The translations under genes were made by a program, and so were the position numbers. The notes beneath the pieces are model-generated. The model did not search any database and was not told the origin of the DNA. It saw only the letters and a program-made list of their open reading frames with translations. Shown piece by piece: positions 8,922 to 17,680 of a stretch of 36,241 nucleotides of DNA (position 1 is its first letter; each line of letters starts with the position of its first letter). Where the stretch lies: assembly GCA_902517365.1 (NCBI GenBank), contig CABYCA010000003.1, forward strand, positions 1 to 36,241, read 5' to 3'. The DNA comes from an uncultured Bacteroidota bacterium (lineage in GTDB: Bacteria > Bacteroidota > Bacteroidia > Flavobacteriales > Flavobacteriaceae).

Positions 8922-10223
8922 ATGAGTGGAATTGTAGCAATAGTTGGGAGACCTAATGTCGGAAAATCAACTCTTTTCAATAGGCTAATTGAAAGGAAAG
9001 AAGCAATTGTTGATGAGGTTAGTGGTGTAACTAGAGATAGACATTATGGAAAGTCTGACTGGAATGGTGTTGAGTTTAGTGTAATTGATACAGGAGGATA
9101 TCTTCCCGCTAGTGATGATGTTTTTCAAAAAGAAATTGATAAGCAAGTAATTTTAGCAATTGATGAGGCTGATGTAATCCTATTCTTAGTTGATGTTAAA
9201 GATGGCCTCACTGGCGTTGACCAATCCATAGCTGATCTGCTTCACAAATCTTCAAAAGAAACTTTGCTTTTAGTAAACAAAGTCGATAATTCTAAATTGA
9301 TTGATGACTCTAATGAATTTTATTCATTGGGTTTTGAAAATTTATTCTGTTTATCATCTATTAATGGATCCGGAACAGGTGAATTTCTGGATTTACTAGC
9401 ACAAAAACTTCCCAAAGAGGACATAATTGTCTCTGATGTGCCAAAGTTTGCTGTTGTTGGAAGGCCTAACGCTGGAAAGTCATCATTTATTAATTCTCTT
9501 ATTGGTAAAGATAGATTTATTGTAACTGATGTGGCAGGAACAACTCGAGATAGCTTATATACTAGATATAATCAATTTGGCTTTGAATTTGAATTAATCG
9601 ATACTGCAGGAATAAGGAGAAAAACTAAAGTTTCAGAGGATATTGAATTTTATTCAATCTTGAGATCCATAAGAGCAATTGAGAATTCAGATACTTGTTT
9701 AATTATTTTTGATGTAGAGAGAGGATTTGACTCTCAAGTTCAAAATATATTTTGGCTTGCAGCTAAAAATAAAAAAGGAGTTGTAATCCTTGTAAATAAA
9801 TGGGATACGGTAATTAAAGATAATTTAACTTCCAAACAAATTGAAGAAGAAATAACCTCAAAAATATCTCCCTTCATTGATGTTCCAATTGTATTTATTT
9901 CTGCTCTTACAAAACAAAGAATCTTTGATGCAATCAAAATTGCAATGGAAGTTAATGAAAGAAGAAATTATAAAATACCAACAAAGAAATTCAATGATTT
10001 AATATTGCCAATTATTGAGCAAAAACCTCCTCCAAGTACTAAAGGAAAATATGTTAAAATTAAATTTTGTAGACAATTACCTACAAAATATCCGCAGTTT
10101 GCTTTTTACTGTAACTTACCTCAATACATAAAGGAACCATATAAGAGGTTTCTCGAAAATCAAATTCGAAAAAACTATGATTTTTCTGGAGTACCAATTG
10201 ATATATTCTTGAGAAAAAAATAA
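8922..10223 (+). CDS. der: Ribosome-assembly GTPase Der (EngA)
   Basis: Der has two tandem GTPase domains and acts in 50S subunit maturation. Domain 1 has GRPNVGKS (9-16), DTGG and NKVD. Domain 2 has GRPNAGKS (180-187), DTAGIRRK and NKWD. A KH-like C-terminal domain follows with PPPSTKGKYVKIKF. The 433-residue length is normal. The ATG directly abuts the era stop codon with no spacer. The stop is also directly next to the stop of the convergent MerR-like gene, so no spacer is left for a separate terminator. Confidence 0.97.
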   Translation: MSGIVAIVGRPNVGKSTLFNRLIERKEAIVDEVSGVTRDRHYGKSDWNGVEFSVIDTGGYLPASDDVFQKEIDKQVILAIDEADVILFLVDVKDGLTGVDQSIADLLHKSSKETLLLVNKVDNSKLIDDSNEFYSLGFENLFCLSSINGSGTGEFLDLLAQKLPKEDIIVSDVPKFAVVGRPNAGKSSFINSLIGKDRFIVTDVAGTTRDSLYTRYNQFGFEFELIDTAGIRRKTKVSEDIEFYSILRSIRAIENSDTCLIIFDVERGFDSQVQNIFWLAAKNKKGVVILVNKWDTVIKDNLTSKQIEEEITSKISPFIDVPIVFISALTKQRIFDAIKIAMEVNERRNYKIPTKKFNDLILPIIEQKPPPSTKGKYVKIKFCRQLPTKYPQFAFYCNLPQYIKEPYKRFLENQIRKNYDFSGVPIDIFLRKK

Positions 10224-10553
10224 TTAAAGATTTTTTTTAATCTCCTTTAAATCATCTTTGATTTTATTGAGCTTTTTTAAAATTAACAGATTTTCAGATT
10301 CTGAAATATCTTTAGAATTGAGCTTTTTTTTTGCACCTTGAATTGTGAGCCCATCTTTTTTTAGCATAGTATAAATAATGGAGATGGTATCAATATTTTC
10401 TTGCGTATATTTTCTTATGCCGGATGGTTTTATCAATGGTTTTATTTGCTTGAACTCTTTTTCCCAAAATCTTAGAAGTGATGTATTAACATCAAAGTAT
10501 GAAGCAACTTCGCTTATACCATAATATTTTTTTTCTGGAAGGTTTCGGTACAT
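10224..10553 (-). CDS. MerR-family transcriptional regulator
   Basis: The 109-residue protein carries a MerR winged-helix domain at about 9-80: YYGISEVASYFDVNTSLLRFWEKEF, then the wing SGIRKYTQENID and a second helical part with GLTIQGAKKKL. It has no long C-terminal effector domain, only a Lys-rich helix. This matches the short MerR-like regulators that Flavobacteriia carry next to the M23 peptidase gene and alaS. It starts 3 nt after the upstream peptidase gene, so the two form an operon. Target and signal are unknown. Confidence 0.88.
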   Translation of the reverse strand: MYRNLPEKKYYGISEVASYFDVNTSLLRFWEKEFKQIKPLIKPSGIRKYTQENIDTISIIYTMLKKDGLTIQGAKKKLNSKDISESENLLILKKLNKIKDDLKEIKKNL

Positions 10554-10556
10554 GAT

Positions 10557-11534
10557 CTAGTCAAGAGATTGATTCTCTTGGGATGCAAGATTTACTAATT
10601 CTTCAAATTTATCTGGAGACAAACTACCGGAGTAGAAATTAATTGGATTTATTTTTTTACCATCTTTAATTATCTCATAGTGAAGATGAGGAGCTACAGA
10701 TCTACCAGTGTTTCCAACATATCCAATTAGATCTCCTCTTTTAACCTTATAGCCTCTTTTAACAGTAATTCTACTCATGTGAGCATAAATGCTTTCATAA
10801 CCAAATCCATGATTAATTCTAACATGGTTTCCGAAACCAGCAGCTCTATTATCAGCCCTTATAACTTTACCATCACCTGTTGCGTAAATAGGAGTACCTG
10901 TTTTAGCTGAAAAATCCATTCCAAAATGCATAGTTCTCATTTTTGTAAATGGGTCTATTCTATATCCATATCCTGAAGCCATCCTCTTTAAATCAGACAT
11001 ATTAACGGGTTGAATACTAGGAATAGATGTAAGTAGCGATTCTTTGTTTTTTGCGAGAAGTTCAATCTCATCTAAAGATTTTGATTGAATCACTAGTTCC
11101 TTTGTCAAAATATCAACTCTTTCAGTAGTGTTTACAATTAGATCGGAATTATCATAACCTTCTAAATAATTATACCTATTTACTCCTCCAAATCCAGCTC
11201 TTCTTTGTTCCTTAGGAATTGGACTAGCCTCAAAATAAACTCTGTATAGACTGTTATCTCTGTCTTCTATGTTGGCTAGAGTTGATTCAACTTGATCTAG
11301 TTTTTTATTCAAAACTCTAAGTTGTAATTCATAATTATCTATTTCCCTTGCTTGGACAATTTCTTTAGGAGTATCAATGAAATCGGTATTTAGAAGAATT
11401 ATTGTTATAAAAGATCCAATAATTACTGAACTAATTAAAAACAATGATAGTCTATAAAAACGTTGAGGAAAAGTTCTTTTGATTGGAACAAACTCTAAAT
11501 TCTCAGAATCAAAATAATATTTAGTTTTGGACAT
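10557..11534 (-). CDS. M23-family membrane-anchored metallopeptidase (cell-wall endopeptidase)
   Basis: The 325-residue protein has a short cytoplasmic N-terminus, one membrane segment at about 29-49, a coiled-coil-like region (about 60-165) and a C-terminal LytM/M23 domain from about 185. Zinc and catalytic residues are visible: His203 and Asp207 in HFGMD, His252 in YAHMS, and His283/His285 in HLHYE. This is a complete site, so it is likely an active peptidoglycan cross-link endopeptidase rather than an inactive activator such as EnvC. It is divergent from alaS and upstream of the merR-like gene. A TATATTTG -7 box on the minus strand lies about 50 bp upstream. Confidence 0.92.
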   Translation of the reverse strand: MSKTKYYFDSENLEFVPIKRTFPQRFYRLSLFLISSVIIGSFITIILLNTDFIDTPKEIVQAREIDNYELQLRVLNKKLDQVESTLANIEDRDNSLYRVYFEASPIPKEQRRAGFGGVNRYNYLEGYDNSDLIVNTTERVDILTKELVIQSKSLDEIELLAKNKESLLTSIPSIQPVNMSDLKRMASGYGYRIDPFTKMRTMHFGMDFSAKTGTPIYATGDGKVIRADNRAAGFGNHVRINHGFGYESIYAHMSRITVKRGYKVKRGDLIGYVGNTGRSVAPHLHYEIIKDGKKINPINFYSGSLSPDKFEELVNLASQENQSLD

Positions 11535-11581
11535 AGATCAATTTGTTGTAATTTCAAAGCTTTAATAGCTTGTAACTAGTA

Positions 11582-11589
11582 CAAATATA
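11582..11589 (-). promoter_or_regulatory. -7 promoter box for the M23 peptidase-merR operon
   Basis: On the minus strand the bases read TATATTTG, a full match to TAnnTTTG. The box lies 47 nt upstream of the peptidase ATG and only 6 nt from the divergent alaS ATG, so polymerase here would cover the alaS start. Confidence 0.5.
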
Positions 11590-11595
11590 AAAAAA

Positions 11596-14178
11596 ATGAA
11601 TTCATCTGTTGTTAGAGAAAAGTTTTTCCAATTCTTTAAAGATAAACAGCATCAGATAATCCCGTCAGCCTCTGTAATCAACGAAACAGATAAACATTTG
11701 ATGTTTACTAATGCAGGGATGAATCAGTTTAGAAATATTTTTATAGGAGATCAAGATCCAAAATTTTCTAGAGTAGCAAATTCTCAAAAATGTTTGAGAG
11801 TGTCAGGTAAGCATAATGATCTTGAAGAAGTAGGAATCGATACTTATCATCATACTTTTTTTGAAATGCTAGGTAATTGGAGTTTTGGAGATTATTTTAA
11901 AAAAGAAATTATTGGATGGTCATATGATCTTATTACAAATGTCTATGGATTAAGTAGTGAAGATCTTTATGTATCAGTTTTTGAGGGTTCGAAAGAAGAT
12001 AAACTGGAATATGATAAAGACACATTCAATGAATGGAAAAAGTATTTTCCTGAAGACAAAATTATAAATGGCAACAAGAAAGATAATTTCTGGGAAATGG
12101 GTGATATAGGCCCTTGTGGTCCTTGTTCAGAGATTCATATTGATCTCAGATCACCCTCCGAAAAAAAGAAAATTAATGGGTCAGAACTTGTAAACAAAGA
12201 TCACCCTCAAGTTGTGGAGATATGGAATTTAGTTTTTATTCAATTTAATAAAAAGAAAGATGGATCTCTTCAAAAACTTGATAAACAATATGTTGATACT
12301 GGTATGGGGCTCGAGAGATTGTGTATGGCACTTCAAAAGAAGAATTCTACATACGAAACTGACCTATTTTCTGATATCATTAAAGAAATAGAAAATTTTT
12401 CTAATGAGAAGTATTTAGCAGGAGATGAAAAAGTTGATATAGGTATAAGAGTAATATCTGATCATCTTAGAGCTATTGTATTCACAATATTAGATGGACA
12501 AATTCCAAGTAATACAGGTCCTGGTTATGTGATACGAAGAATTCTTAGAAGAGCAATTAGATATGGCTATACAAACCTTAATATCCAAAGACCATTCATA
12601 CATGAATTAGTTGACACTATAGAGGATAAATATTCTAGTCTTTATCCAAATATTATTACTCAGAAAGATTTTATCAAATCGATCATAAAAGATGAGGAAG
12701 AAGGTTTTCTCAAGACATTAAATCAAGGCCTTAATCTAATTAATGAGTTAATAGATTCTGAATCTAATGATAAACTTATAAATGGAGATGATGCATTTAA
12801 GCTATATGATACTTTTGGATTCCCAATTGATTTAACATCTTTAATAGCCAGTGAAAAATCTTTCAAAGTTGATATTGAAGGATTCAATGAGAATATGAAG
12901 ATCCAAAAGAAAAGATCAAAATCAAAAAAGAATGATGAGTTATCAGAATGGGTAATAATCAATAATAATATTACTAGTAGTGTTTTTATGGGTTATGATC
13001 TGCTTGAAGTTGAAGCTAATATCTGTAAATACAGAGAAGCCAAATCAGAGGAGGGTAAAATAAATTATCATATTGTAACAGATATGACAACATTCTATCC
13101 AGAGGGTGGAGGCCAAATTGGTGACACTGGTGAAATTATATCTTTAGGTGATGGAACCCAGGTTATTGATACATTTAAAGATACTGTTGATATAATACAC
13201 TTAACCACCAAGTTACCTAGAGATTTAAAGTCTAAATTAAAACTGAAAGTTAATAATAAAAGAAGATCATTGATTGAATCAAATCATACTAGTACACATT
13301 TATTACATCAAGCACTTAGAAAAATACTAGGAAGTCATGTGGAACAAAGAGGTTCAATGATATCAGAAGATATGTTTAGATTTGATTTCTCACATCCATC
13401 TAAGCTCACTGATAAAGATATAGATTCTATAAATGGTTTTGTAAATGATAGGATAAAAGATTCAATTCCTCTTATCGAGAATAGAGAGGAGGATTATAAA
13501 ACAGCAATAAAAAATGGAGCAATTGGTTTATTTACAGAAAAATATGAGGATAAGGTGAGGACAGTAAAATTTAATGAATCGTATGAATTATGTGGAGGAA
13601 CTCATGTTGAAAACACAAGTAAATTAGAGACATTTAGTATTATATCAGAGGCTTCACAAGCTTTTGGAATTAGAAGAATTACAGCAACATGTAATGAAAA
13701 AATTATTATGGCAGAGATACAAAAGAAGAAAGATTCTAAAGAAAAAGCTGCCAATGAAAAAGCAAATAAAGAATTAAAAAAGGAAATAGAAATCCAAAAT
13801 AAAGTTAAGGTTCAAGAAGTTAAAAAAGAAATATCAGAAAAAATTAAAAATTTGGGTGATATAAACTTTTTTGCAGGTGAGGTTGATTTAGACCCAAGAT
13901 TTATAAAAGAGTTATGCTTTATCCTAGCAGATCAAATAGAAAATCTTTTCATAGTTCTTTTATCTAATAATAATGGAAAGGTTTTTATCTCCTGCTATAT
14001 TTCTAAAAACTTAGTCGTGACTAAAGGAATTAATGCATCTGAGATTATAAAAGACCTATCACCATTAATAAGTGGTAGTGGAGGTGGACAGGCTTTTTAT
14101 GCAACTGGAGGAGGAAGTAATTTAAATGGTATAAACTCAGTAATATCTAGGTCCGTAGAGATAGTTAATCAGATATAG
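11596..14178 (+). CDS. alaS: Alanine-tRNA ligase
   Basis: This class II enzyme charges tRNA-Ala. The 860 residues show the class II core near the N-terminus (MFTNAGMNQFRNIF, about 36-49), then the tRNA-binding part. The editing domain has zinc ligands His564 and His568 (HTSTH) and Cys666 and His670 (CGGTH). A Lys/Glu-rich coiled coil (about 710-755) leads to the C-Ala domain with SGSGGGQAFYATGGG. Length is close to the usual 870-880. The last 14 bases overlap the 3' end of the convergent DUF4136 gene. Confidence 0.98.
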   Translation: MNSSVVREKFFQFFKDKQHQIIPSASVINETDKHLMFTNAGMNQFRNIFIGDQDPKFSRVANSQKCLRVSGKHNDLEEVGIDTYHHTFFEMLGNWSFGDYFKKEIIGWSYDLITNVYGLSSEDLYVSVFEGSKEDKLEYDKDTFNEWKKYFPEDKIINGNKKDNFWEMGDIGPCGPCSEIHIDLRSPSEKKKINGSELVNKDHPQVVEIWNLVFIQFNKKKDGSLQKLDKQYVDTGMGLERLCMALQKKNSTYETDLFSDIIKEIENFSNEKYLAGDEKVDIGIRVISDHLRAIVFTILDGQIPSNTGPGYVIRRILRRAIRYGYTNLNIQRPFIHELVDTIEDKYSSLYPNIITQKDFIKSIIKDEEEGFLKTLNQGLNLINELIDSESNDKLINGDDAFKLYDTFGFPIDLTSLIASEKSFKVDIEGFNENMKIQKKRSKSKKNDELSEWVIINNNITSSVFMGYDLLEVEANICKYREAKSEEGKINYHIVTDMTTFYPEGGGQIGDTGEIISLGDGTQVIDTFKDTVDIIHLTTKLPRDLKSKLKLKVNNKRRSLIESNHTSTHLLHQALRKILGSHVEQRGSMISEDMFRFDFSHPSKLTDKDIDSINGFVNDRIKDSIPLIENREEDYKTAIKNGAIGLFTEKYEDKVRTVKFNESYELCGGTHVENTSKLETFSIISEASQAFGIRRITATCNEKIIMAEIQKKKDSKEKAANEKANKELKKEIEIQNKVKVQEVKKEISEKIKNLGDINFFAGEVDLDPRFIKELCFILADQIENLFIVLLSNNNGKVFISCYISKNLVVTKGINASEIIKDLSPLISGSGGGQAFYATGGGSNLNGINSVISRSVEIVNQI

Positions 14179-14695
14179 GCGGATACTTTTCAAGTATTTT
14201 TACAACAAAATCATTAATCATTTTGTCTCTATCTTTTGAATACTCATTGAGGACCCCAACACCTTTACCCTGCCATACAAGCTGTTGATTCTTACTGTCA
14301 ATTAAGCTAACATAAAGAGTTCCCTGGATACTAGAGTAGCTCGAAGAGTATGGATAATGATATGCAAAAGGGTACCAACTGTAGGGTAAATAATTATTTA
14401 CATAAATCTTTTCTCTAGATTTAGTCTGAAAAGTCACCAGTAAATCAGGAGAGTTTGATCTTTCAAGACCTTTAGATTTTAATCCAAGGTCTAATGATTT
14501 TAATATCCGTTTTTTATCAAGATCTGAAATTTCCAATTTATCTATATCAGTTTGATAGAAAGAGTAGGAACTATAATTATCAAAATTGACATCAGAATCA
14601 TAGTCATAATAAACATATATACCACAAGATTGAATTAAAATTATAAATGTGAATAATATTATTTTTAACGAGATATTTTTTTTTATACTTTTCAT
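14165..14695 (-). CDS. DUF4136-like lipoprotein
   Basis: The 176-residue protein has a lipoprotein signal ending LIQSC (Cys24). It continues in the DUF4136 style: YYDYDSDVNFDNYSSYSFYQT, a D-x-x-I-L-K-S-L-D helix, then PDLLVTFQTKSRE, and ends with a helix containing FVVKILEKYPP. Function of the family is unknown; members are envelope lipoproteins. It overlaps the alaS end by 14 bp. Its start is 13 bp from the start of the divergent GH73 lipoprotein gene, so its promoter must lie inside that gene. Confidence 0.8.
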   Translation of the reverse strand: MKSIKKNISLKIILFTFIILIQSCGIYVYYDYDSDVNFDNYSSYSFYQTDIDKLEISDLDKKRILKSLDLGLKSKGLERSNSPDLLVTFQTKSREKIYVNNYLPYSWYPFAYHYPYSSSYSSIQGTLYVSLIDSKNQQLVWQGKGVGVLNEYSKDRDKMINDFVVKILEKYPPISD

Positions 14696-14708
14696 TGATA
14701 TTAAAGTT

Positions 14709-15236
14709 ATGAAAAAATTTATTCTCTTATTTATAATAATTTCATTTTCATCCTGCTCAACATTTAAAACATTATCAGTAAGTGATAGTTCAGTTGATGA
14801 AAAAATTAAAATGTATATTAAAAAATTTGCTCCTGCAGCTATTAAAAATATGCGGTTTTATAAAATTCCTGCTAGTATTACACTAGCTCAAGGAGTTCTA
14901 GAATCAGGATATGGTGAGAGTACATTAGCAAAAAAGGCTAATAATCATTTTGGAATTAAATGTCATAAGGACTGGAAAGGTAAATCAATTAAACATGATG
15001 ATGATGAAAAAGATGAATGTTTTAGATCATATAGAAATCCCTTAAAATCATACCGTGATCATTCTCTGTTTTTAGTTGATAGGGATAGATATAGTGGCTT
15101 ATTTAAATTAAAAAGAAAAGATTATAGAGGATGGGCTACTGGATTAAAGTCTGCAGGTTACGCAACTGATCCAAAATACGCAGACAAATTAATAAGCTTA
15201 ATTGAGAGGTTTAATTTAAATCGGTTTGATGAGTAA
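14709..15236 (+). CDS. Glucosaminidase-domain (GH73-like) lipoprotein
   Basis: I take the ATG at 14709 as the start because it gives a clean lipoprotein signal (MKKFILLFIIISFSSC, Cys16). An upstream in-frame ATG at 14649 would lie in the divergent gene and spoil the signal. The 175-residue protein has a GH73/FlgJ-like domain: SITLAQGVLESGYGESTLA with the likely catalytic Glu65, NNHFGIKC, FRSYRNPLKSYRDHSLFL, and GWATGLKSAGYATDPKYADKL. Such enzymes cleave N-acetylglucosaminyl bonds in peptidoglycan. Its last 21 bp overlap the convergent lysS gene. Confidence 0.9.
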   Translation: MKKFILLFIIISFSSCSTFKTLSVSDSSVDEKIKMYIKKFAPAAIKNMRFYKIPASITLAQGVLESGYGESTLAKKANNHFGIKCHKDWKGKSIKHDDDEKDECFRSYRNPLKSYRDHSLFLVDRDRYSGLFKLKRKDYRGWATGLKSAGYATDPKYADKLISLIERFNLNRFDE

Positions 15237-16898
15237 CTCATCATCATTTTTATAGATCTTAACCAAATCTTTATTTCTCAACTCTTTAACCAATTTATCC
15301 CATTTTTTATTTGAAAAATCAAATTCGCTCTTGAAGATATTTAAATCACATTCACCTTTTTCTAAAAGCTTGTCGAGAACAACTTTAGCAGAATCAGTTA
15401 TTGAGAGTTCTACTTTTAATGGTTTCATTTGAGGAAAAAATAAAACTTCTTGGATTGACGTTTGGTCAGTCATTAACATTACCAATCTATCTAATCCAAT
15501 CCCAATACCTGATGTTGGAGGCATTCCATATTCTAATGATTTTATAAAATCCATGTCAATAAACATTGCTTCATCATCACCTTTCTTAGTTAACTCAAGC
15601 TGATCTTCAAATCTTTTTAGTTGATCTACCGGGTCATTCAGCTCAGAATAAGCATTAGCAATTTCCATACCATTAATGATAAGCTCAAACCTCTCTGTTA
15701 GATTTGGATCAGATCTGTGTTCCTTTGTTAAAGGACTCATAGACTTTGGATAATCAATAATAAAAGTTGGATTTATGAAGTTCTTTTCACACTTACTTCC
15801 AAAGATTGCATCAATCAATTTCCCTTCACCCATACTATCATCAATTTCTATTGACAAATCTTTACAAATTGATCTTAACTCATTTTCATCCATTCTAGAA
15901 ATATCAAATCCAGTAAATTTCTTAATGGCTTCAAATATTGATATTCTATCAAAAGGAGCTTTAAAGTCAATCACTTTTGAATCATATTGAATTTTAGTTT
16001 TTCCATTTATCGTTAAACATACTTTTTCAATTAATGACTCAGTTAGCTCCATCATCCAAAAGTAATCCTTGTATGCAACATAAAGTTCAAGAATAGTAAA
16101 TTCAGGATTATGATTTTTATCCATTCCTTCATTTCTAAAATCCCTCGAAAATTCATAAACAGCCTCGAATCCACCAACAATTAATTTTTTTAAAAATAAT
16201 TCATCTGAAATCCTGAGATATAAGGGGATGTCTAATGCATTATGATGAGTAATAAAAGGTCTAGCTGTTGCACCCCCTGGAATAGGTTGTAAAATTGGGG
16301 TCTCAACTTCAAGATATGATTTTTCATTAAGAAATTTTCTTATAGTATTTATGATCTTTGTCCTCTTTATAAAAGTGTCCTTAACATGAGTATTTACAAT
16401 CAGGTCAATATATCTTTGTCTATACCTTTGTTCTAAATCAGTAAAACTATCATATTCTCTTCCATCAGAGTCTACTTTGGGAAGTGGGAGAGGTCTAAGA
16501 GACTTATTCAATATTGTAAAGTCATTAACTAAAACAGTAACTTCACCAACCTTTGTTTTAAACATTGTTCCTTTAATACCAATTATATCACCTATGTCCA
16601 ATAATTTTTTATAAATGGTATTATATTTTGTTTTATCATCTCCAGTGCATATTTCATCTCGGTTAAAATAAACTTGAATTCTACCCTTGCTATCTTGAAT
16701 CTCAGCAAAAGAAGCATTTCCCTGAATCCTTCTTGACATAATTCTTCCAGCAATAACAACTTTACTATTTTTCTTATAATTTTCAATTAAGTTAATAGAT
16801 AAGCTGTCAACTGGAAATAATTCTGCAGGGTAAGGGTTAATTCCAAGTTTTTTTAAATCTTCAAGCTTTTCTCTACGAATTTTTTCTTGTTCTGTCAT
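15216..16898 (-). CDS. lysS: Lysine-tRNA ligase, class II
   Basis: The enzyme charges tRNA-Lys. The 560-residue protein has an N-terminal OB-fold anticodon-binding domain (about 45-135, with VVIAGRIMSRR and IQVYFNRDE). The class II core shows VETPILQP (198-205), FRNEGMD (254-260, motif 2) and GIGLDR (466-471, motif 3). After the usual end near FFPQMKP (488-493) about 65 extra residues form a small helical tail. Such tails are common in Bacteroidota LysRS. The 3' end overlaps the convergent GH73 gene by 21 bp. Confidence 0.97.
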   Translation of the reverse strand: MTEQEKIRREKLEDLKKLGINPYPAELFPVDSLSINLIENYKKNSKVVIAGRIMSRRIQGNASFAEIQDSKGRIQVYFNRDEICTGDDKTKYNTIYKKLLDIGDIIGIKGTMFKTKVGEVTVLVNDFTILNKSLRPLPLPKVDSDGREYDSFTDLEQRYRQRYIDLIVNTHVKDTFIKRTKIINTIRKFLNEKSYLEVETPILQPIPGGATARPFITHHNALDIPLYLRISDELFLKKLIVGGFEAVYEFSRDFRNEGMDKNHNPEFTILELYVAYKDYFWMMELTESLIEKVCLTINGKTKIQYDSKVIDFKAPFDRISIFEAIKKFTGFDISRMDENELRSICKDLSIEIDDSMGEGKLIDAIFGSKCEKNFINPTFIIDYPKSMSPLTKEHRSDPNLTERFELIINGMEIANAYSELNDPVDQLKRFEDQLELTKKGDDEAMFIDMDFIKSLEYGMPPTSGIGIGLDRLVMLMTDQTSIQEVLFFPQMKPLKVELSITDSAKVVLDKLLEKGECDLNIFKSEFDFSNKKWDKLVKELRNKDLVKIYKNDDELLIKPI

Positions 16899-16954
16899 CG
16901 GAATTATTTAAACAAAGATAAGTTTTCTAAAGTAATCATTGAACTACAAATTTC

Positions 16955-16962
16955 TATATTTG
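16955..16962 (+). promoter_or_regulatory. -7 promoter box for lipB
   Basis: TATATTTG, a perfect TAnnTTTG match, ends 1 nt before the first possible lipB ATG (16964) and 7 nt before the second in-frame ATG (16970). If used, transcription starts about at the second ATG and the mRNA is leaderless. Confidence 0.55.
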
Positions 16963-16969
16963 AATGAAA

Positions 16970-17680
16970 ATGAAAAATAAAAAAATTCAAGTAAGAGATA
17001 TTGGAAAACTATCTTTTTCAGATGCGTGGCAATATCAAGAAAAAATTTTTAAAACAATTATTGATCAAAAAGTTCAAAATAGGAGATTAAATGAAAAGAT
17101 TACTACAAAAAATTTTCTCATTTTAACTGAACATAATCATGTATATACAATTGGAAAGAGTGGGCAAATATCAAACTTGTTAATTGATAAAGACGAATTA
17201 ATCAAAAGGGAAATAGAGTTTTTTAAAATTAATAGGGGTGGAGATATTACATATCATGGTCCTGGACAAATTATGGGTTATCCAATTTTTGATTTAGATA
17301 ATTTTTTTACTGATATAAACCTTTATTTAAGAAAGTTAGAGTCGGTAATAATTAATACTTTAGAGACATATAATTTAACTGGATTCACAATAAAGGGTGA
17401 GACAGGAGTATGGGTCAAAGATAAAGATGGATTATCAAAAAAAATATGTGCATTTGGAATTAGAGCAAGTAGATGGGTAACAATGCATGGATTTTGCTTT
17501 AATATTGATCCAGACCTAAGTTATTTCAATCACATTATACCATGTGGAATTAAAAATAAAGGAGTAACATCCTTAAAAGAGATTAAAAAAGAAAATATTG
17601 ATATTAATGAGGTTAAATTAAGATTGATAGAAAACTTTAAGTTAGTTTTTAATGCAGAAATTAATTTTGAGTCAAATTAA
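16970..17680 (+). CDS. lipB: Octanoyl-[ACP]:protein N-octanoyltransferase
   Basis: LipB moves octanoyl groups from ACP to lipoyl domains in the first step of lipoate synthesis. Counting from the ATG at 16964, motifs are RGGDITYHGPGQ (91-102), the catalytic Lys160 in KKICAFGIRAS and the catalytic Cys194 in IIPCGIKNKGVTSL. From the ATG at 16970 the protein has 236 residues. I prefer this start because a perfect -7 box ends at 16962, so a transcript could not include the first ATG. The 3' end overlaps the next, convergent gene by 20 bp. Confidence 0.93.
   Translation: MKNKKIQVRDIGKLSFSDAWQYQEKIFKTIIDQKVQNRRLNEKITTKNFLILTEHNHVYTIGKSGQISNLLIDKDELIKREIEFFKINRGGDITYHGPGQIMGYPIFDLDNFFTDINLYLRKLESVIINTLETYNLTGFTIKGETGVWVKDKDGLSKKICAFGIRASRWVTMHGFCFNIDPDLSYFNHIIPCGIKNKGVTSLKEIKKENIDINEVKLRLIENFKLVFNAEINFESN

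Noticed and set aside
14649..14708. N-terminal extension of the GH73 lipoprotein from an upstream ATG
   Set aside because: It lies inside the divergent DUF4136 gene and places 20 extra hydrophobic residues ahead of a complete lipoprotein signal. The ATG at 14709 is the natural start.
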